A stretch of DNA of 57,316 bases from Clostridiaceae bacterium. Its GTDB lineage: Bacteria; Bacillota; Clostridia; Saccharofermentanales; DTU023. The notes under the pieces were generated by a model. That model was not told where the DNA came from and did not search any database. It was given only the letters and a program-made list of their open reading frames with translations. A program made the translations under genes and the position numbers. Location: NCBI GenBank assembly GCA_012799825.1, contig JAAZKK010000118.1, forward strand, positions 1 through 57,316. The letters are read 5' to 3'. Shown here one piece after another: positions 7,622-16,236 of this stretch (position 1 is the first letter of the stretch; each line of letters opens with the position of its first letter).

Positions 7622-8218
7622 TTAACGTTCCAGCTCATCAATTATTCGCTCAGGGGAAATCCCTATAACGTCTTCTAAGATAGCTTGCGATAAATCAACA
7701 TTCACTAAATTTGCACCCCTTAAATCAGCGCCGCGTAGATTAGTTCTAGTTAAGTCAACATTTTCTAAATTTGTGTTACGTAAATCCGAATTAGAAAGAT
7801 TCGCAAAGTCGAGGTTAGAAAAACCTAAATCACATCCGTAAAGGTCTGCTCCGCAAAAATTAGTCCCTGATAAATTTGTAACATTCATTAGAGAACCGGT
7901 AATCTTTGCGTCAACACAATTTGCATCTTCTAAGTTAGCGCCAAATAAGTTTGTAAACATCAAAAAAGCTCTTTCAAGATTTGCGCTTTCTAAAATTGCA
8001 CCACCTAAATGCGCGCCACTTAAATTTGCGCCACGTAGATCAGTTCTGGTTAAGTCCGCGCCAATCAGAATCGCATTTGCCAGATTTACCTTAGCTAAGT
8101 TCATGTTAGACAAATCCGCGTCTTTTAGATCGGCGCGCACGCCGATTGGATCATCCTTGAGCCAACAGGCGTGCTTTTCCAGAATACTTTGTAATTCTCT
8201 TTCGGCTATTTTTCGCAC
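7622..8218 (-). CDS. Pentapeptide-repeat protein
   Basis: The protein has 198 residues. Residues 25-190 are nearly continuous A-[DN]-L-x-x repeats (for example ADLSNMNLAKVNLANAIL and TRTNLRGADLRGANL), which fold as a right-handed quadrilateral beta-helix. Some pentapeptide proteins mimic DNA and protect gyrase (Qnr, MfpA), but many have unknown roles, so I do not assign gyrase protection. The start is GTG at 8218 with GGAG seven bases upstream. It lies in the accessory block with the ArdC-like and RadC-like genes. Confidence 0.8.
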   Translation of the reverse strand: MRKIAERELQSILEKHACWLKDDPIGVRADLKDADLSNMNLAKVNLANAILIGADLTRTDLRGANLSGAHLGGAILESANLERAFLMFTNLFGANLEDANCVDAKITGSLMNVTNLSGTNFCGADLYGCDLGFSNLDFANLSNSDLRNTNLENVDLTRTNLRGADLRGANLVNVDLSQAILEDVIGISPERIIDELER

Positions 8219-8255
8219 GGATTACTCCTTTCGTTGCTCAAATACCGTGTGTTTT

Positions 8256-9293
8256 TTATCGTTCTTGTCCCGTTTGTTCTTTTTGCCGGAACTCTTGCAT
8301 GGGCGATAAGATATTTACTGGCACACGTTCATCAAGCGCTTTCATGTGAGAAGAATACTTATCATACACAACATCTAAGTCTGTAAACAGTGCATTTCTC
8401 AAGGCAGCTTTAGCTTTTTCCGGTGTAGCATCTTCCGGCTTGAGTGATTTATTCACATCCTCTAGCATTTTCTTGTAGGCTACTGAAAGATGGCGTTTCT
8501 GTGACGGTGTAATATCAAGCCCTATCTTTGTAAATGTCATGATGGAAAAAGCGTCTGCTTGAAACTCTTTGTGTGAACGCGATAAACCATTATCCTCTCG
8601 ATGCATGAGCGCATGTCCCATTTCGTGCAAGAGCGTCGATAACCGTTGTGTATCCGAAAGATCAGGCGCTATCTGTATTTTGTTTTCTGACGGATAGTAA
8701 GCGCCAAAAATACCCGCGCCGGTGAACAGTTCTGATGTAACAGGACAGATGTTGTCTTTAATGTATGATTCAACAATCTCAGCTAATTTTCTGTGTTCTA
8801 AAGACGCATAACCGGGATTGTAAAATTTCGGATAATCCTCACGAGAGATATTGGTCTGTGTGATGTCAAAAACTGTACCTAGTTTGAAATTGACGTATGC
8901 CTTTTTTGTTAGCTTTCCGGACTCTACTGCACGCTTTTCTTCCGGTGTAGCATCTTTTAACTTCTTAAATATGCCTTTATCCGTAATGAAACCTTCTGTT
9001 CGCATAGGCAAAATAATTTTAAGTCCCTTTTCACCGCGACGAACAGAGTAGCCTTCCTTTTTGAAAAAAGTATAGCTTCCTACAAACGTTGCGTGTTGAT
9101 TTTGCAAGTAAATTAACATCGTGTTTCTTGTCGAATACTTGTAAAATTTTGAGGAAAAAGCAAATAACTCGACTAAATCTACTGGATCGTCAACATACGA
9201 ATCCGCCATGTTTTCTAATTTCTCCTGTAGAAGAAAAAGTTCCTGTTCTCTTTTCTCTTTCCAATCTTCTGTACGGTCAACTTTATTACTCAT
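8256..9293 (-). CDS. ArdC-like antirestriction/metallopeptidase protein
   Basis: The protein has 345 residues. The N-terminal half matches the ArdC single-stranded-DNA-binding domain (KFYKYSTRNTMLIYLQNQ, TFFKKEGYSVRRGEKGLKIILPM, GTVFDITQTN). The C-terminal half is an ImmA/IrrE-type metallopeptidase region with the zinc motif HEMGHALMH near residue 222 (STLLHEMGHAL). ArdC-type proteins protect incoming conjugated DNA from host restriction. ATG 9293 has AAAGGAG seven bases upstream; the frame to 9386 crosses the hairpin. It is downstream of radC-like. The partial gene at the left edge has a similar N-terminal domain, so the element carries two of them. Confidence 0.75.
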   Translation of the reverse strand: MSNKVDRTEDWKEKREQELFLLQEKLENMADSYVDDPVDLVELFAFSSKFYKYSTRNTMLIYLQNQHATFVGSYTFFKKEGYSVRRGEKGLKIILPMRTEGFITDKGIFKKLKDATPEEKRAVESGKLTKKAYVNFKLGTVFDITQTNISREDYPKFYNPGYASLEHRKLAEIVESYIKDNICPVTSELFTGAGIFGAYYPSENKIQIAPDLSDTQRLSTLLHEMGHALMHREDNGLSRSHKEFQADAFSIMTFTKIGLDITPSQKRHLSVAYKKMLEDVNKSLKPEDATPEKAKAALRNALFTDLDVVYDKYSSHMKALDERVPVNILSPMQEFRQKEQTGQER

Positions 9294-9315
9294 GATTATC
9301 TCCTTTCGTTGCAAT

Positions 9316-9346
9316 AAAAAAGCGGCATTTCTGCCGACTCTTTTTT
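9316..9346 (-). terminator. GCGGCATTTCTGCCG hairpin
   Basis: On the minus strand CGGC-AGAAAT-GCCG with A- and T-rich flanks ends in TTTTTTATTG, directly before the ribosome site of the ArdC-like gene. The loop ATTTCT (plus strand) is shared with three other element hairpins. Confidence 0.6.
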
Positions 9347-9366
9347 CTTTGATGCCGTTTTGTGCT

Positions 9367-10020
9367 CTAGCGTTCCAAATCGTCAATCGTTTGCTCCGAC
9401 GACACGCGATAATAAGCTTGTTCTTCTAACACGCCTGTATCACGGAAGGAATAGAAGTCATAATGATTTAGACCGTTCACAATGACATGATCAATTACAG
9501 GGATTCTTAATATCTTTCCCGTTTCTTTTAGCGCTTTTGTAGCTTCAACATCTACTTTGCTTGGTGTTACGTCTCCTGATGGATGATTATGACCTATGAT
9601 AATGGCATAAGCCTTGTTAACGATGGCGTTACGAAATACTTCACGTGGATGAACACTCGTTCCAGCGAGTGAACCTACTGAAACTTCTTCGTAATCGATA
9701 ACTCGATTTTGTACGTCAACAAAAACGACAATAAAGGCTTCTTTATCGTGAATCTTATCCATCACTGAGCGTACAAATTTCGCTGTCTCTGCAGGTGAAT
9801 CTAGAATAGGATTTTTTTGCTTAAGCGTGCTACTCATCCGGTACAGATCAAGAAATGCTTGATGTTTTTTTCGTTGTGTCGGCGTCTTAAGTAGCTGAGC
9901 GGCATTATTAACCAATGCCGCCATGCCTTTCTTTTCCGCATACTCGGTGACTTTTTCTTCAGCGACACCGATGATACGCGAATAAGCCTGAATGTAACGA
10001 TGTTTTTCATGGGAAGTCAT
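9367..10020 (-). CDS. radC: RadC-like JAB/MPN-domain protein
   Basis: The protein has 217 residues. The C-terminal half is the RadC domain with the metal motif IIGHNHPSGDVTPSKVD (about residues 140-158), followed by LKETGKILRIPVIDHVIV. The N-terminal part is short and helical and I do not see the helix-hairpin-helix of chromosomal RadC. RadC-like genes are frequent on conjugative elements and phages; the biochemical role is unsettled. The ATG lies one base after the stop of the upstream small gene, with AGAGGAA in that gene's last codons as the ribosome site. Confidence 0.85.
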   Translation of the reverse strand: MTSHEKHRYIQAYSRIIGVAEEKVTEYAEKKGMAALVNNAAQLLKTPTQRKKHQAFLDLYRMSSTLKQKNPILDSPAETAKFVRSVMDKIHDKEAFIVVFVDVQNRVIDYEEVSVGSLAGTSVHPREVFRNAIVNKAYAIIIGHNHPSGDVTPSKVDVEATKALKETGKILRIPVIDHVIVNGLNHYDFYSFRDTGVLEEQAYYRVSSEQTIDDLER

Positions 10021-10191
10021 TTACATTTCCTCTGTTTCTTTTGCTAGCTCAAGAAATAATACAAGCTCTTCAAGTTTTTCCGCGTCTTCTTTTGAAGTCG
10101 TACATTCTACCGGATTGTTCATAACTTCTTCAACGTTATCGGTCGTCACTTCAACGCCGATAAGATTTTTAATAAGCTCTTTAACATCCAT
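10021..10191 (-). CDS. Small acidic element protein (56 aa)
   Basis: The sequence begins MDVKELIKNLIGVEVTTDNVEEVM and ends LELAKETEEM. It is strongly acidic and probably helical, and I do not recognise it. ATG 10191 has AAAGGAG nine bases upstream, and its stop is one base before radC-like, so the two are likely translated together. Confidence 0.65.
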   Translation of the reverse strand: MDVKELIKNLIGVEVTTDNVEEVMNNPVECTTSKEDAEKLEELVLFLELAKETEEM

Positions 10192-10212
10192 TTGTTCGCT
10201 CCTTTCGTGATA

Positions 10213-10234
10213 TAAAAAACGGCTTTGTTGCCGT
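10213..10234 (-). terminator. ACGGC/GCCGT hairpin
   Basis: On the minus strand ACGGC-N6-GCCGT is followed by TTTTTTA, just before the ribosome site of the small acidic gene. Confidence 0.6.
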
Positions 10235-10343
10235 CTCTCCAAATCATCATTTTTTCATTTTTTATTATTCTTACTACCTAGACATAAGTGCAACAATAGA
10301 AGACATAGTTACTAGTCTATGTAGTAATCTATGTATACCTATG

Positions 10344-10389
10344 TCGGCGCACAGGGGGGTGTACCCTCGGCGCACAGGGGGGTACCGAT
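10344..10389. repeat. G-rich direct repeats after the Rep-like gene
   Basis: Two perfect 17-bp copies, TCGGCGCACAGGGGGGT at 10344-10360 and 10367-10383, have a 23-bp period. Each is followed by GTACC or TACCG. Just left are three CTATGT words. They lie less than 50 bases past the stop of the Rep-like gene, where iteron-like replication sites would be plausible; that role is inference. Confidence 0.7.
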
Positions 10390-10426
10390 ACTACAGCGAC
10401 GGATACAATATCCTTTTTCCACAAAA

Positions 10427-11848
10427 TCAACTGATCCTTGGCATAGGTACAACGATGGGGAATTTTCCATCGTCGTATATTGTCAATTCCGGATTCGACC
10501 TTTGCCACCAAACAGGCGTATTGCACTGTCTCTTGTTTTCCCAATACAGATCACCCGTAGTTATCGACATATAGAGTGTCGATAAAATGAACGAGGTCAA
10601 GGAGTATATCTTATTTTTGTAGTCACTCAGAATGAATACCGTTGTTTCTAAAATGCCGTAGTCTATTTTCCACATCGCGTTCTTCACAACATCAGCAGAT
10701 ATCCTATTACTACAAATGGCAAACGATGAATTGTTGGAACATATCGTATCCGTAGCAATCCTTAATATGGCATCTATTATGTTCTTATCTATGTTACAAA
10801 CGGCAACATCGTATTCTATCTGTTTGCTCAATTGACTATAAACAGCCGTCCAGCGCGGAAGTGATTTTTCCTTCCTTTTTGTTTTCTTCTCCGACCTTGT
10901 TGGGGTTGTTTTTAAGTTTCCTAATTTTCCGTTTGACATAGACACGGAAGACAGTGTATTCTTTATACAGGCCTGCGGGGGTATTTTGTACGCGGATGTG
11001 GGATCGGCAACGAGATGCCCTCTTTTATTTTGTCCACTTTTCACTTTACAAATGTTTTCAGGAGCTTTCTCTTTCACAAAATCTTTTTCTAAAGTATGCT
11101 CAAAATGCACCTTATTCCTTAAAATGACACTGCTTCCCCTATTTCGCGCCTTGTTCGATTCTTGTGTCTTATCACATGAATTTGTCTTGACTTCGAGCAA
11201 AGTATCGCCTTGGCGTTCCTGTGACGTTTCGACGTTCTCTTCGGCGATGGTATTATCTTCGAACATCAGATTAGTTTTTTCAGAATGTTGATGACACATT
11301 TCTTTTGCACTGTAGCCTACCATGTCAGCTTCGGTGCCATCCCAATTTTGAGGAAACGTTTGACTAAAATCAATTATCATTTCTTTCTTTACGGTGAGTT
11401 TGTACGTGATTTTCTTAACAGCATCAGGATCAATGTCAATAAAAAGTAGCGTAAACCAACCGTTGTTAGGTGTTCTTGCCTTTCGCACGATGCGTTTAAT
11501 AAGTCCTCTCTTTTCAAGTTCAATAACAGCACTTCTAACCTCATGGTAACCGAAACCAAATGTGTCGGCCATTTCTCGATAGCTTTTTTGTAAGTAATCT
11601 TTATCTTTAAATTTCTTCCTAAAAGATGCTTGACCAGTTTTACTGTCCACTTTGATGGACGGACGATACCAATAAACAATGTCTGCTAAGATAGCAATGG
11701 CCGTCTGATACGGCTTGCCGGAACGTTTAATCTCCTTGTACCAACTTTTAGGTACAATGTCGCCAAAATAATCGATCTCTTCCATTTGTGCGATTTTAGG
11801 ATGATCGCATGGAATGATGGAATAAGCATTATTTTCTGATTTTTTCAT
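10427..11848 (-). CDS. Winged-helix replication-initiator-like protein
   Basis: The protein has 473 residues. Residues 25-150 (DIVPKSWYKEIKRSGKPYQTAIAILADIVYWYRP, then REMADTFGFGYHEVRSAVIELEKRGLIKRI) form a winged-helix domain like those of DnaD-type and RepA-N-type initiator proteins of Firmicute plasmids and elements. The middle (about 200-330) is a low-complexity polar linker with Lys/Thr/Ser. The C-terminal part resembles a replication-protein helical domain (VCNIDKNIIDAILRIATDTIC). AAAGGATC precedes the ATG. The shorter gene upstream (11923-12336) is a paralogue of the winged-helix part. With SSB, ParA and ParB on the same element, this suggests a replicating extrachromosomal stage; the exact function is inference. 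Confidence 0.7.
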   Translation of the reverse strand: MKKSENNAYSIIPCDHPKIAQMEEIDYFGDIVPKSWYKEIKRSGKPYQTAIAILADIVYWYRPSIKVDSKTGQASFRKKFKDKDYLQKSYREMADTFGFGYHEVRSAVIELEKRGLIKRIVRKARTPNNGWFTLLFIDIDPDAVKKITYKLTVKKEMIIDFSQTFPQNWDGTEADMVGYSAKEMCHQHSEKTNLMFEDNTIAEENVETSQERQGDTLLEVKTNSCDKTQESNKARNRGSSVILRNKVHFEHTLEKDFVKEKAPENICKVKSGQNKRGHLVADPTSAYKIPPQACIKNTLSSVSMSNGKLGNLKTTPTRSEKKTKRKEKSLPRWTAVYSQLSKQIEYDVAVCNIDKNIIDAILRIATDTICSNNSSFAICSNRISADVVKNAMWKIDYGILETTVFILSDYKNKIYSLTSFILSTLYMSITTGDLYWENKRQCNTPVWWQRSNPELTIYDDGKFPIVVPMPRIS

Positions 11849-11867
11849 TTTTTGATCCTTTCTGAAA

Positions 11868-11892
11868 ATAAAAAAAGGCCGGAAACGGCCTT
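11868..11892 (-). terminator. AAGGCCG/CGGCCTT terminator
   Basis: A perfect 7-bp stem with an AAAC-type loop is followed on the minus strand by TTTTTTATTTT. It separates the two winged-helix genes. Confidence 0.75.
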
Positions 11893-11922
11893 CTTGAAAA
11901 AATAGTTATTTAGTTTTTATCG

Positions 11923-12336
11923 TTAAGTAATGTCGTTCTTAAACCTAGTTATCGCTTTAAATCGCTCCGGCACAATTTCAATCATCATTGGCAGACAGCC
12001 ATTTTTCTTGTAAAAACTTCTTCTAAGTATGCCCTTCTCGACAAGTCTATCCATTGCGTTTTTTACATCGGACAAGCTAAAATTCATACCGTGTGCGATA
12101 TGTTCATACTCACATATAATGCCGCTTGATTTAAGCGGCCACTCCATGCCGACAATATCGCCTTGATCGTCAAACTGATATTGAGGTTCAAACCTAGACA
12201 GGATATCCGATAGGACAGAAATAGCCGTTTGATCCGGTTTTCCGTTAGGGCGTTTTATTTCTCGATACCAACTATGAGGCGTGTACAAAAAAGAAATATC
12301 TTGTTCCCTCATTATTTCCAAGAGTAGATTATTCAT
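11923..12336 (-). CDS. Winged-helix protein, paralogue of the Rep-like N-terminus
   Basis: The protein has 137 residues. The segment PHSWYREIKRPNGKPDQTAISVLSDILSRFEP aligns with PKSWYKEIKRSGKPYQTAIAILADIVYWYRP of the next gene, and AHGMNFSLSDVKNAMDRLVEKGILRR aligns with its recognition-helix region. It lacks the linker and the C-terminal domain. It could be a regulator of the Rep-like gene, an accessory replication protein, or a remnant after duplication. A GGAAGG sequence precedes the ATG. Confidence 0.65.
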   Translation of the reverse strand: MNNLLLEIMREQDISFLYTPHSWYREIKRPNGKPDQTAISVLSDILSRFEPQYQFDDQGDIVGMEWPLKSSGIICEYEHIAHGMNFSLSDVKNAMDRLVEKGILRRSFYKKNGCLPMMIEIVPERFKAITRFKNDIT

Positions 12337-12351
12337 AACAATTTTCCTTCC

Positions 12352-12567
12352 TTAGTCATAAGCACGTTCTAAGTCTTCTTCTGTTTGCCTTTGCTGGTGC
12401 TTCTCTTGTAATTCGTAATACAGTTCCGAAGGTTCATCTACCGTTTCATGTTGGTAATAAAGGCGTGTATCAAGGTTCCCGTTTATATAAAAATCAAAAT
12501 CTTCAACGTCAGCGTCTTCACATTTATCAACAACATCGGCTTTGTATTTATCTTCTGCAAAAAACAT
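12352..12567 (-). CDS. Small acidic element protein (71 aa)
   Basis: The sequence starts MFFAEDKYKADVVDKCEDADVEDFDFYINGN and ends QTEEDLERAYD. It is strongly acidic and I do not recognise it. ATG 12567 has AGGCAGGG upstream; the frame to 12642 passes through the terminator hairpin. The stop is 15 bases before the winged-helix gene. Confidence 0.6.
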   Translation of the reverse strand: MFFAEDKYKADVVDKCEDADVEDFDFYINGNLDTRLYYQHETVDEPSELYYELQEKHQQRQTEEDLERAYD

Positions 12568-12587
12568 TCTCAAACCCTGCCTTTTAA

Positions 12588-12623
12588 ATAAAAAAATAGC
12601 GGCATTTCTGCCGCTATTTTTTC
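12588..12623 (-). terminator. Strong AAAATAGCGGC/GCCGCTATTTT hairpin
   Basis: A perfect 11-bp stem with an ATTTCT loop and A/T flanks could act in both directions. On the minus strand it follows palindrome copy 3 and precedes the ribosome site of the small acidic gene. Confidence 0.75.
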
Positions 12624-12624
12624 T

Positions 12625-12646
12625 TCTAGTGAACCAGTTCACTAGT
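12625..12646. repeat. 22-bp palindrome, copy 3
   Basis: It matches the consensus at 20 of 22 positions (first base T; GAACCAGTTC centre). It lies between the stop at 12657 and the hairpin at 12588-12623. Confidence 0.75.
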
Positions 12647-12656
12647 AATGTCGGAC

Positions 12657-12905
12657 TTAATTGTTTTCTTTTAACGCTTCGTCTATTTCCCTTTTTAAAT
12701 TAGCTACGTCGAGAGTTGCACTAAGTGGAAGTTTGCCAAGCACCCAGTCTTCTTCGTCCAGAGTAAAACTTCCTTCATCCCGAATATCAAACGTTATTTT
12801 TCCATCTTCGTCATGATAAAAATAGGCTTCCATGCCATTCGAGCCTAACTCCAATGACAAGTCTTCAAAAAAGCCTTCCCTGTAATCTATATCTTCGTTG
12901 TTCAT
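12657..12905 (-). CDS. Small acidic element protein (82 aa)
   Basis: The sequence starts MNNEDIDYREGFFEDLSLELG and contains EAYFYHDEDGKITFDIRDEGSFTLDEEDWVLGKLPLSATLDVANLKREI. The pattern of short beta strands and acidic residues gives no family that I recognise. ATG 12905 has AAAGGGA upstream. It lies directly downstream of the large adhesin gene and may share its transcript. Confidence 0.6.
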   Translation of the reverse strand: MNNEDIDYREGFFEDLSLELGSNGMEAYFYHDEDGKITFDIRDEGSFTLDEEDWVLGKLPLSATLDVANLKREIDEALKENN

Positions 12906-12980
12906 TTTGTATCCCTTTCTTTTAACGACAGGAGCGACCAATGGCCGCCCCTGTTCTTATTCACTTGCGAAGACCGGCTT

Positions 12981-15900
12981 CTATTCACGTATTTCTTCGT
13001 GTTTTTTTCTTTGTGTAAACAAATATACGCCACTCAGAGCGCAAAGGCCTGCAAGAATTAGCAAGGATGCAAGATAGTGCGTACTTCTTTCACCGGATTG
13101 AGGCACAGGAATCGGTTTGTTTTTGAACATAATGTATTTCACACTTTTTGCTTCATCAACTTCGACCGTGCGCATTGTGTCATTAGGGATATAGCCTCTA
13201 GGCGCTTTCGTCTCCTTAAACGCATAGTCGCCCAAGAGCAGATTGTCTATAATGATATTGCCTTCAGCGTTCGTCACAAGTATCGTAATGTCGCCATCCT
13301 CATCATAGATGTAGATACCTTCTTCTAACACAAACGTCATAAGGACAGGCTCTTGTCCTTCCTCGATCCTATAAAGCTCAAATTCAGCACCCGGTAGCGG
13401 CTTATTGCTAATAAGAGACTGCTTCGTCAACATAACGCGTGTCGGTTCATTTTCATATTCAGTGTCGCCCGTCACGCTACCGTCGCCATGTATCGTAATT
13501 TCAAATACTCTTTCGGCCAGTGTATAGCCTTCCGGAGCTATCGTCTCTTCGTAAGTGTATGTTCCTAAAGGAAGTCCAACAATCTGAGCCACGCCTTCAT
13601 CGTTTGTGACAGCGGTTCTCACAATTTCACCAGTTTCATCATAAATAGCAATCTCAGCGCCAGCCAGCGGTATACTACTCTTAGCACAAAATTTTTCAAG
13701 AAATACTACCGTTTGGCCGTTTATTGCGAGGATGCTAACCATACCCTCCTCTTCGGTGAGTGCTACATCATACCCATGCGGAACTATGAGATAACCAGAC
13801 AATGTCTTTGTTTCGATCATATGATAATCACCTAGAGGCAGTTTGCGTATTTCAATCGTGCCGTTTTCATCCGACACAAGCGACGTGTCAGAGCTTGCTT
13901 CATCTGGATAATAAATGTTGTCAACCACCGTAAATGTCAGTTGAACAGGGTCTTGTCCTTCTTCAATCCTGTAAAGTTCAAACTCCGCACCAGGTAGAGT
14001 TTTATCCAAGTCCAACGCATCCACTTTGTAAACAAGTAGGCGTGTCGGTTCGTTTGTAAACTCTCTTTCAACAACTACAATCGGCGTGTTCATGTCCTCA
14101 TAAACGAGACTTACCGGATACTCCGTCTCGTTTGGACAATAACCTACGGCGGGTGTCTTTTCCTTTACAATGTAATCATCTAGAGGTAGCTGTTTTGACA
14201 TAGCGATACCGTCTGCATCTGTTGTTAATGTATCAACAACAATGTTTGCTTCGTTTCGCACTTCAAACACGACGCCTTTTACGGGTTCTTCGCTAAAACT
14301 GTCTGTCTTCTTAATTTTGATGATGCCAAGCGCCTGTTCATTCATAAACGTCGCTTCTGCCGTCACAATAGACATCGTTTGATCGACATACGAGAGCGTT
14401 ACCGTCTTCGATGTTGCATCCAAGAGGTACGGCGCCGGAACGAACGTTTCTGTGACAGTGTACGTTCCTAACGGTAAGTTAGGTGTCACGGCTTCGCCTT
14501 CCGCGTTCGTCGTGAGCTGTGCAACAACAGTGTTTATGCTATTTCTCACATCAAACTTCGCGCCTTCGATATGCGTGTCTTCGGCATCGTTCTTAATAAC
14601 AATAATTCTGCCAAACGCCGGTTCATTCGCAAACATCGCTTCTACCGTCACAATAGGCGTCGTCTGATCGACATACGAGAGCGTCACCGTCTTCGGTGTC
14701 GCATCCAATAGGTACGGCGCCGGAACAAACGTTTCTGTGACGGAGTACGTCCCTAACGGTAGGTTAGGTGTCACGGCTTCACCTTCTGCGTTCGTCGTAA
14801 GCTGTGCGACAACGGCGTTTTCGCTGTTCTTCACATCAAACTTCGCGCCGGATACAAGTGTGCCGGACGAATTGTTTTTGATGACACGGATTCGACCTTG
14901 AGCCGGTGTGTTCGTAAAGTTTACCGTTACCGTGACGGTCGGTGTCGTTTGATCAATGGCAGCAAGTGACACTGTTTTAGGTGTTGGATCAAGAACAAAA
15001 GGTCCCGGTGTGTATGTCTCCGTGACTGTGTACATTCCAAGAGGTAATGCCGACGTTGTGGCTTCGCCTTGAGCGTTTGTCGTAAGCTGTGCCACGACGG
15101 TGTTTGCGCTATTCTTCACATCAAACATTGCTCCTGCAACGGGGAGCGCGTCGTTATCTTTTTTTATAACTTTGATGTGTCCCATGACGGGCACGTTCTT
15201 AATCGGCGTGTCCCAGTAAACGCTATTTGTTTGATCTTCCGTGATCGTTAAAGGATGCGGCGTTGTATCCAGTAAATGCCCCGTAGGCGCCTTTGTTTCG
15301 ACGAGCGTATAATCTCCAACTTCATAAATCATTGAAGAAGTATAGCCGGCTTCCGGAACAACAATATGATCAATAGTGATCGCACCCTGTTTTAAATCAA
15401 ACTCCGCTCCGGGCAAAAATATGCCTGATGTGTTTGTTTTCCTCATACGAAAACCGCCCGTAGCCTGAATCTCTGTAAACGTATACGTGACCATATCCTG
15501 ATACGTTCCGCCCGTTTTAACGTCTTTGTAGCGGTAGACCGTAGCACCCTTGAAAATCCTGCTGTTAGGATTTGCCGCGTAGGCGTTTAAGAATTGATTG
15601 TACTTATTGACATACGTTGAGTTTGTCAAGGTGACTTGTTCACGCATTGCCCAGACAATTCCTGCCTTAACAAAAGGCGTGTAGCCGTCCGGATAGTGTT
15701 CAGTATAGGCAAAAAACGCGGCTAATTTGGCGGCAACAGGCGGCTGATGGTCGTCTGTAAACACGCCGACTCGTTGCATTTGGCCGTGGTAGGGATCGTT
15801 AGAATTAAGCGCTGTCGCGGCTTTCACAGACTTCTCAATGCAATAATACGCCTGTCCGGAAGGAGCAGTAAAATATTCCGTTCCGCAATCTGCCCCTAAA

Positions 15901-16130
15901 CTGTAAGTAGGATACGGATAGTTCGGATAACCTAAATGTTCTTTTCCGGGCGGATAATACGTCCCGGGGTCAATCGCAATTTTTCCTATGACAATTGGTG
16001 TTCCCGGTTTTATTTCCGTTAGTGTTACGTTGGCCGGCGCTTCTCCTGCGGCATAGGCCGCTCGTCCGGGTATTAAAAATACACCGAACAAAATGAGTAA
16101 AAGCAATCCAACAGTTAATGCTTTTTTCAT
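12981..16130 (-). CDS. Large SpaA/Cna-B-repeat surface adhesin
   Basis: The protein has 1049 residues. A signal peptide (residues 1-28, ending AAYAA) leads into an N-terminal domain with the features of a thioester-type adhesin domain (GQAYYCIEKS, Cys97; HLGYPNYPYP). The expected TQxA motif is not obvious (KAGIVWAMREQ is at that place), so a real thioester is doubtful. About eight Cna-B/SpaA prealbumin-like repeats follow (VAGAMFDVKN...LPLGMYTVTET; LPGAEFELYRIEEGQ), of which units 3 and 4 are nearly identical. The C-terminus has a sortase-type signal VPQSGE, a membrane helix (LASLLILAGLCALSGVYLF) and a QRKKH tail. It would be wall-anchored and could mediate attachment between cells or to host tissue. 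GAGAGG precedes the ATG. Confidence 0.85.
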   Translation of the reverse strand: MKKALTVGLLLLILFGVFLIPGRAAYAAGEAPANVTLTEIKPGTPIVIGKIAIDPGTYYPPGKEHLGYPNYPYPTYSLGADCGTEYFTAPSGQAYYCIEKSVKAATALNSNDPYHGQMQRVGVFTDDHQPPVAAKLAAFFAYTEHYPDGYTPFVKAGIVWAMREQVTLTNSTYVNKYNQFLNAYAANPNSRIFKGATVYRYKDVKTGGTYQDMVTYTFTEIQATGGFRMRKTNTSGIFLPGAEFDLKQGAITIDHIVVPEAGYTSSMIYEVGDYTLVETKAPTGHLLDTTPHPLTITEDQTNSVYWDTPIKNVPVMGHIKVIKKDNDALPVAGAMFDVKNSANTVVAQLTTNAQGEATTSALPLGMYTVTETYTPGPFVLDPTPKTVSLAAIDQTTPTVTVTVNFTNTPAQGRIRVIKNNSSGTLVSGAKFDVKNSENAVVAQLTTNAEGEAVTPNLPLGTYSVTETFVPAPYLLDATPKTVTLSYVDQTTPIVTVEAMFANEPAFGRIIVIKNDAEDTHIEGAKFDVRNSINTVVAQLTTNAEGEAVTPNLPLGTYTVTETFVPAPYLLDATSKTVTLSYVDQTMSIVTAEATFMNEQALGIIKIKKTDSFSEEPVKGVVFEVRNEANIVVDTLTTDADGIAMSKQLPLDDYIVKEKTPAVGYCPNETEYPVSLVYEDMNTPIVVVEREFTNEPTRLLVYKVDALDLDKTLPGAEFELYRIEEGQDPVQLTFTVVDNIYYPDEASSDTSLVSDENGTIEIRKLPLGDYHMIETKTLSGYLIVPHGYDVALTEEEGMVSILAINGQTVVFLEKFCAKSSIPLAGAEIAIYDETGEIVRTAVTNDEGVAQIVGLPLGTYTYEETIAPEGYTLAERVFEITIHGDGSVTGDTEYENEPTRVMLTKQSLISNKPLPGAEFELYRIEEGQEPVLMTFVLEEGIYIYDEDGDITILVTNAEGNIIIDNLLLGDYAFKETKAPRGYIPNDTMRTVEVDEAKSVKYIMFKNKPIPVPQSGERSTHYLASLLILAGLCALSGVYLFTQRKKHEEIRE

Positions 16131-16153
16131 GTTTTCCTCTCTTCCGTTTTGAT

Positions 16154-16208
16154 AAAAAAGAAGGACAAACGTCCTTCCTTTCTCTAAAAAAAAACGGCAT
16201 TTCTGCCG
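16154..16208 (-). terminator. Two tandem terminators before the adhesin gene
   Basis: On the minus strand CGGCAGAAATGCCG with nine Ts (16186-16208) is followed by AAGGAC-GTTT-GTCCTT with six Ts (16154-16176). Both stand between the CAP lipoprotein stop (16237) and the adhesin start (16130), which should insulate adhesin expression from upstream transcription. Confidence 0.7.
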
Positions 16209-16236
16209 CTCTTAGCTTGTTAAATTATCTCTTGGT

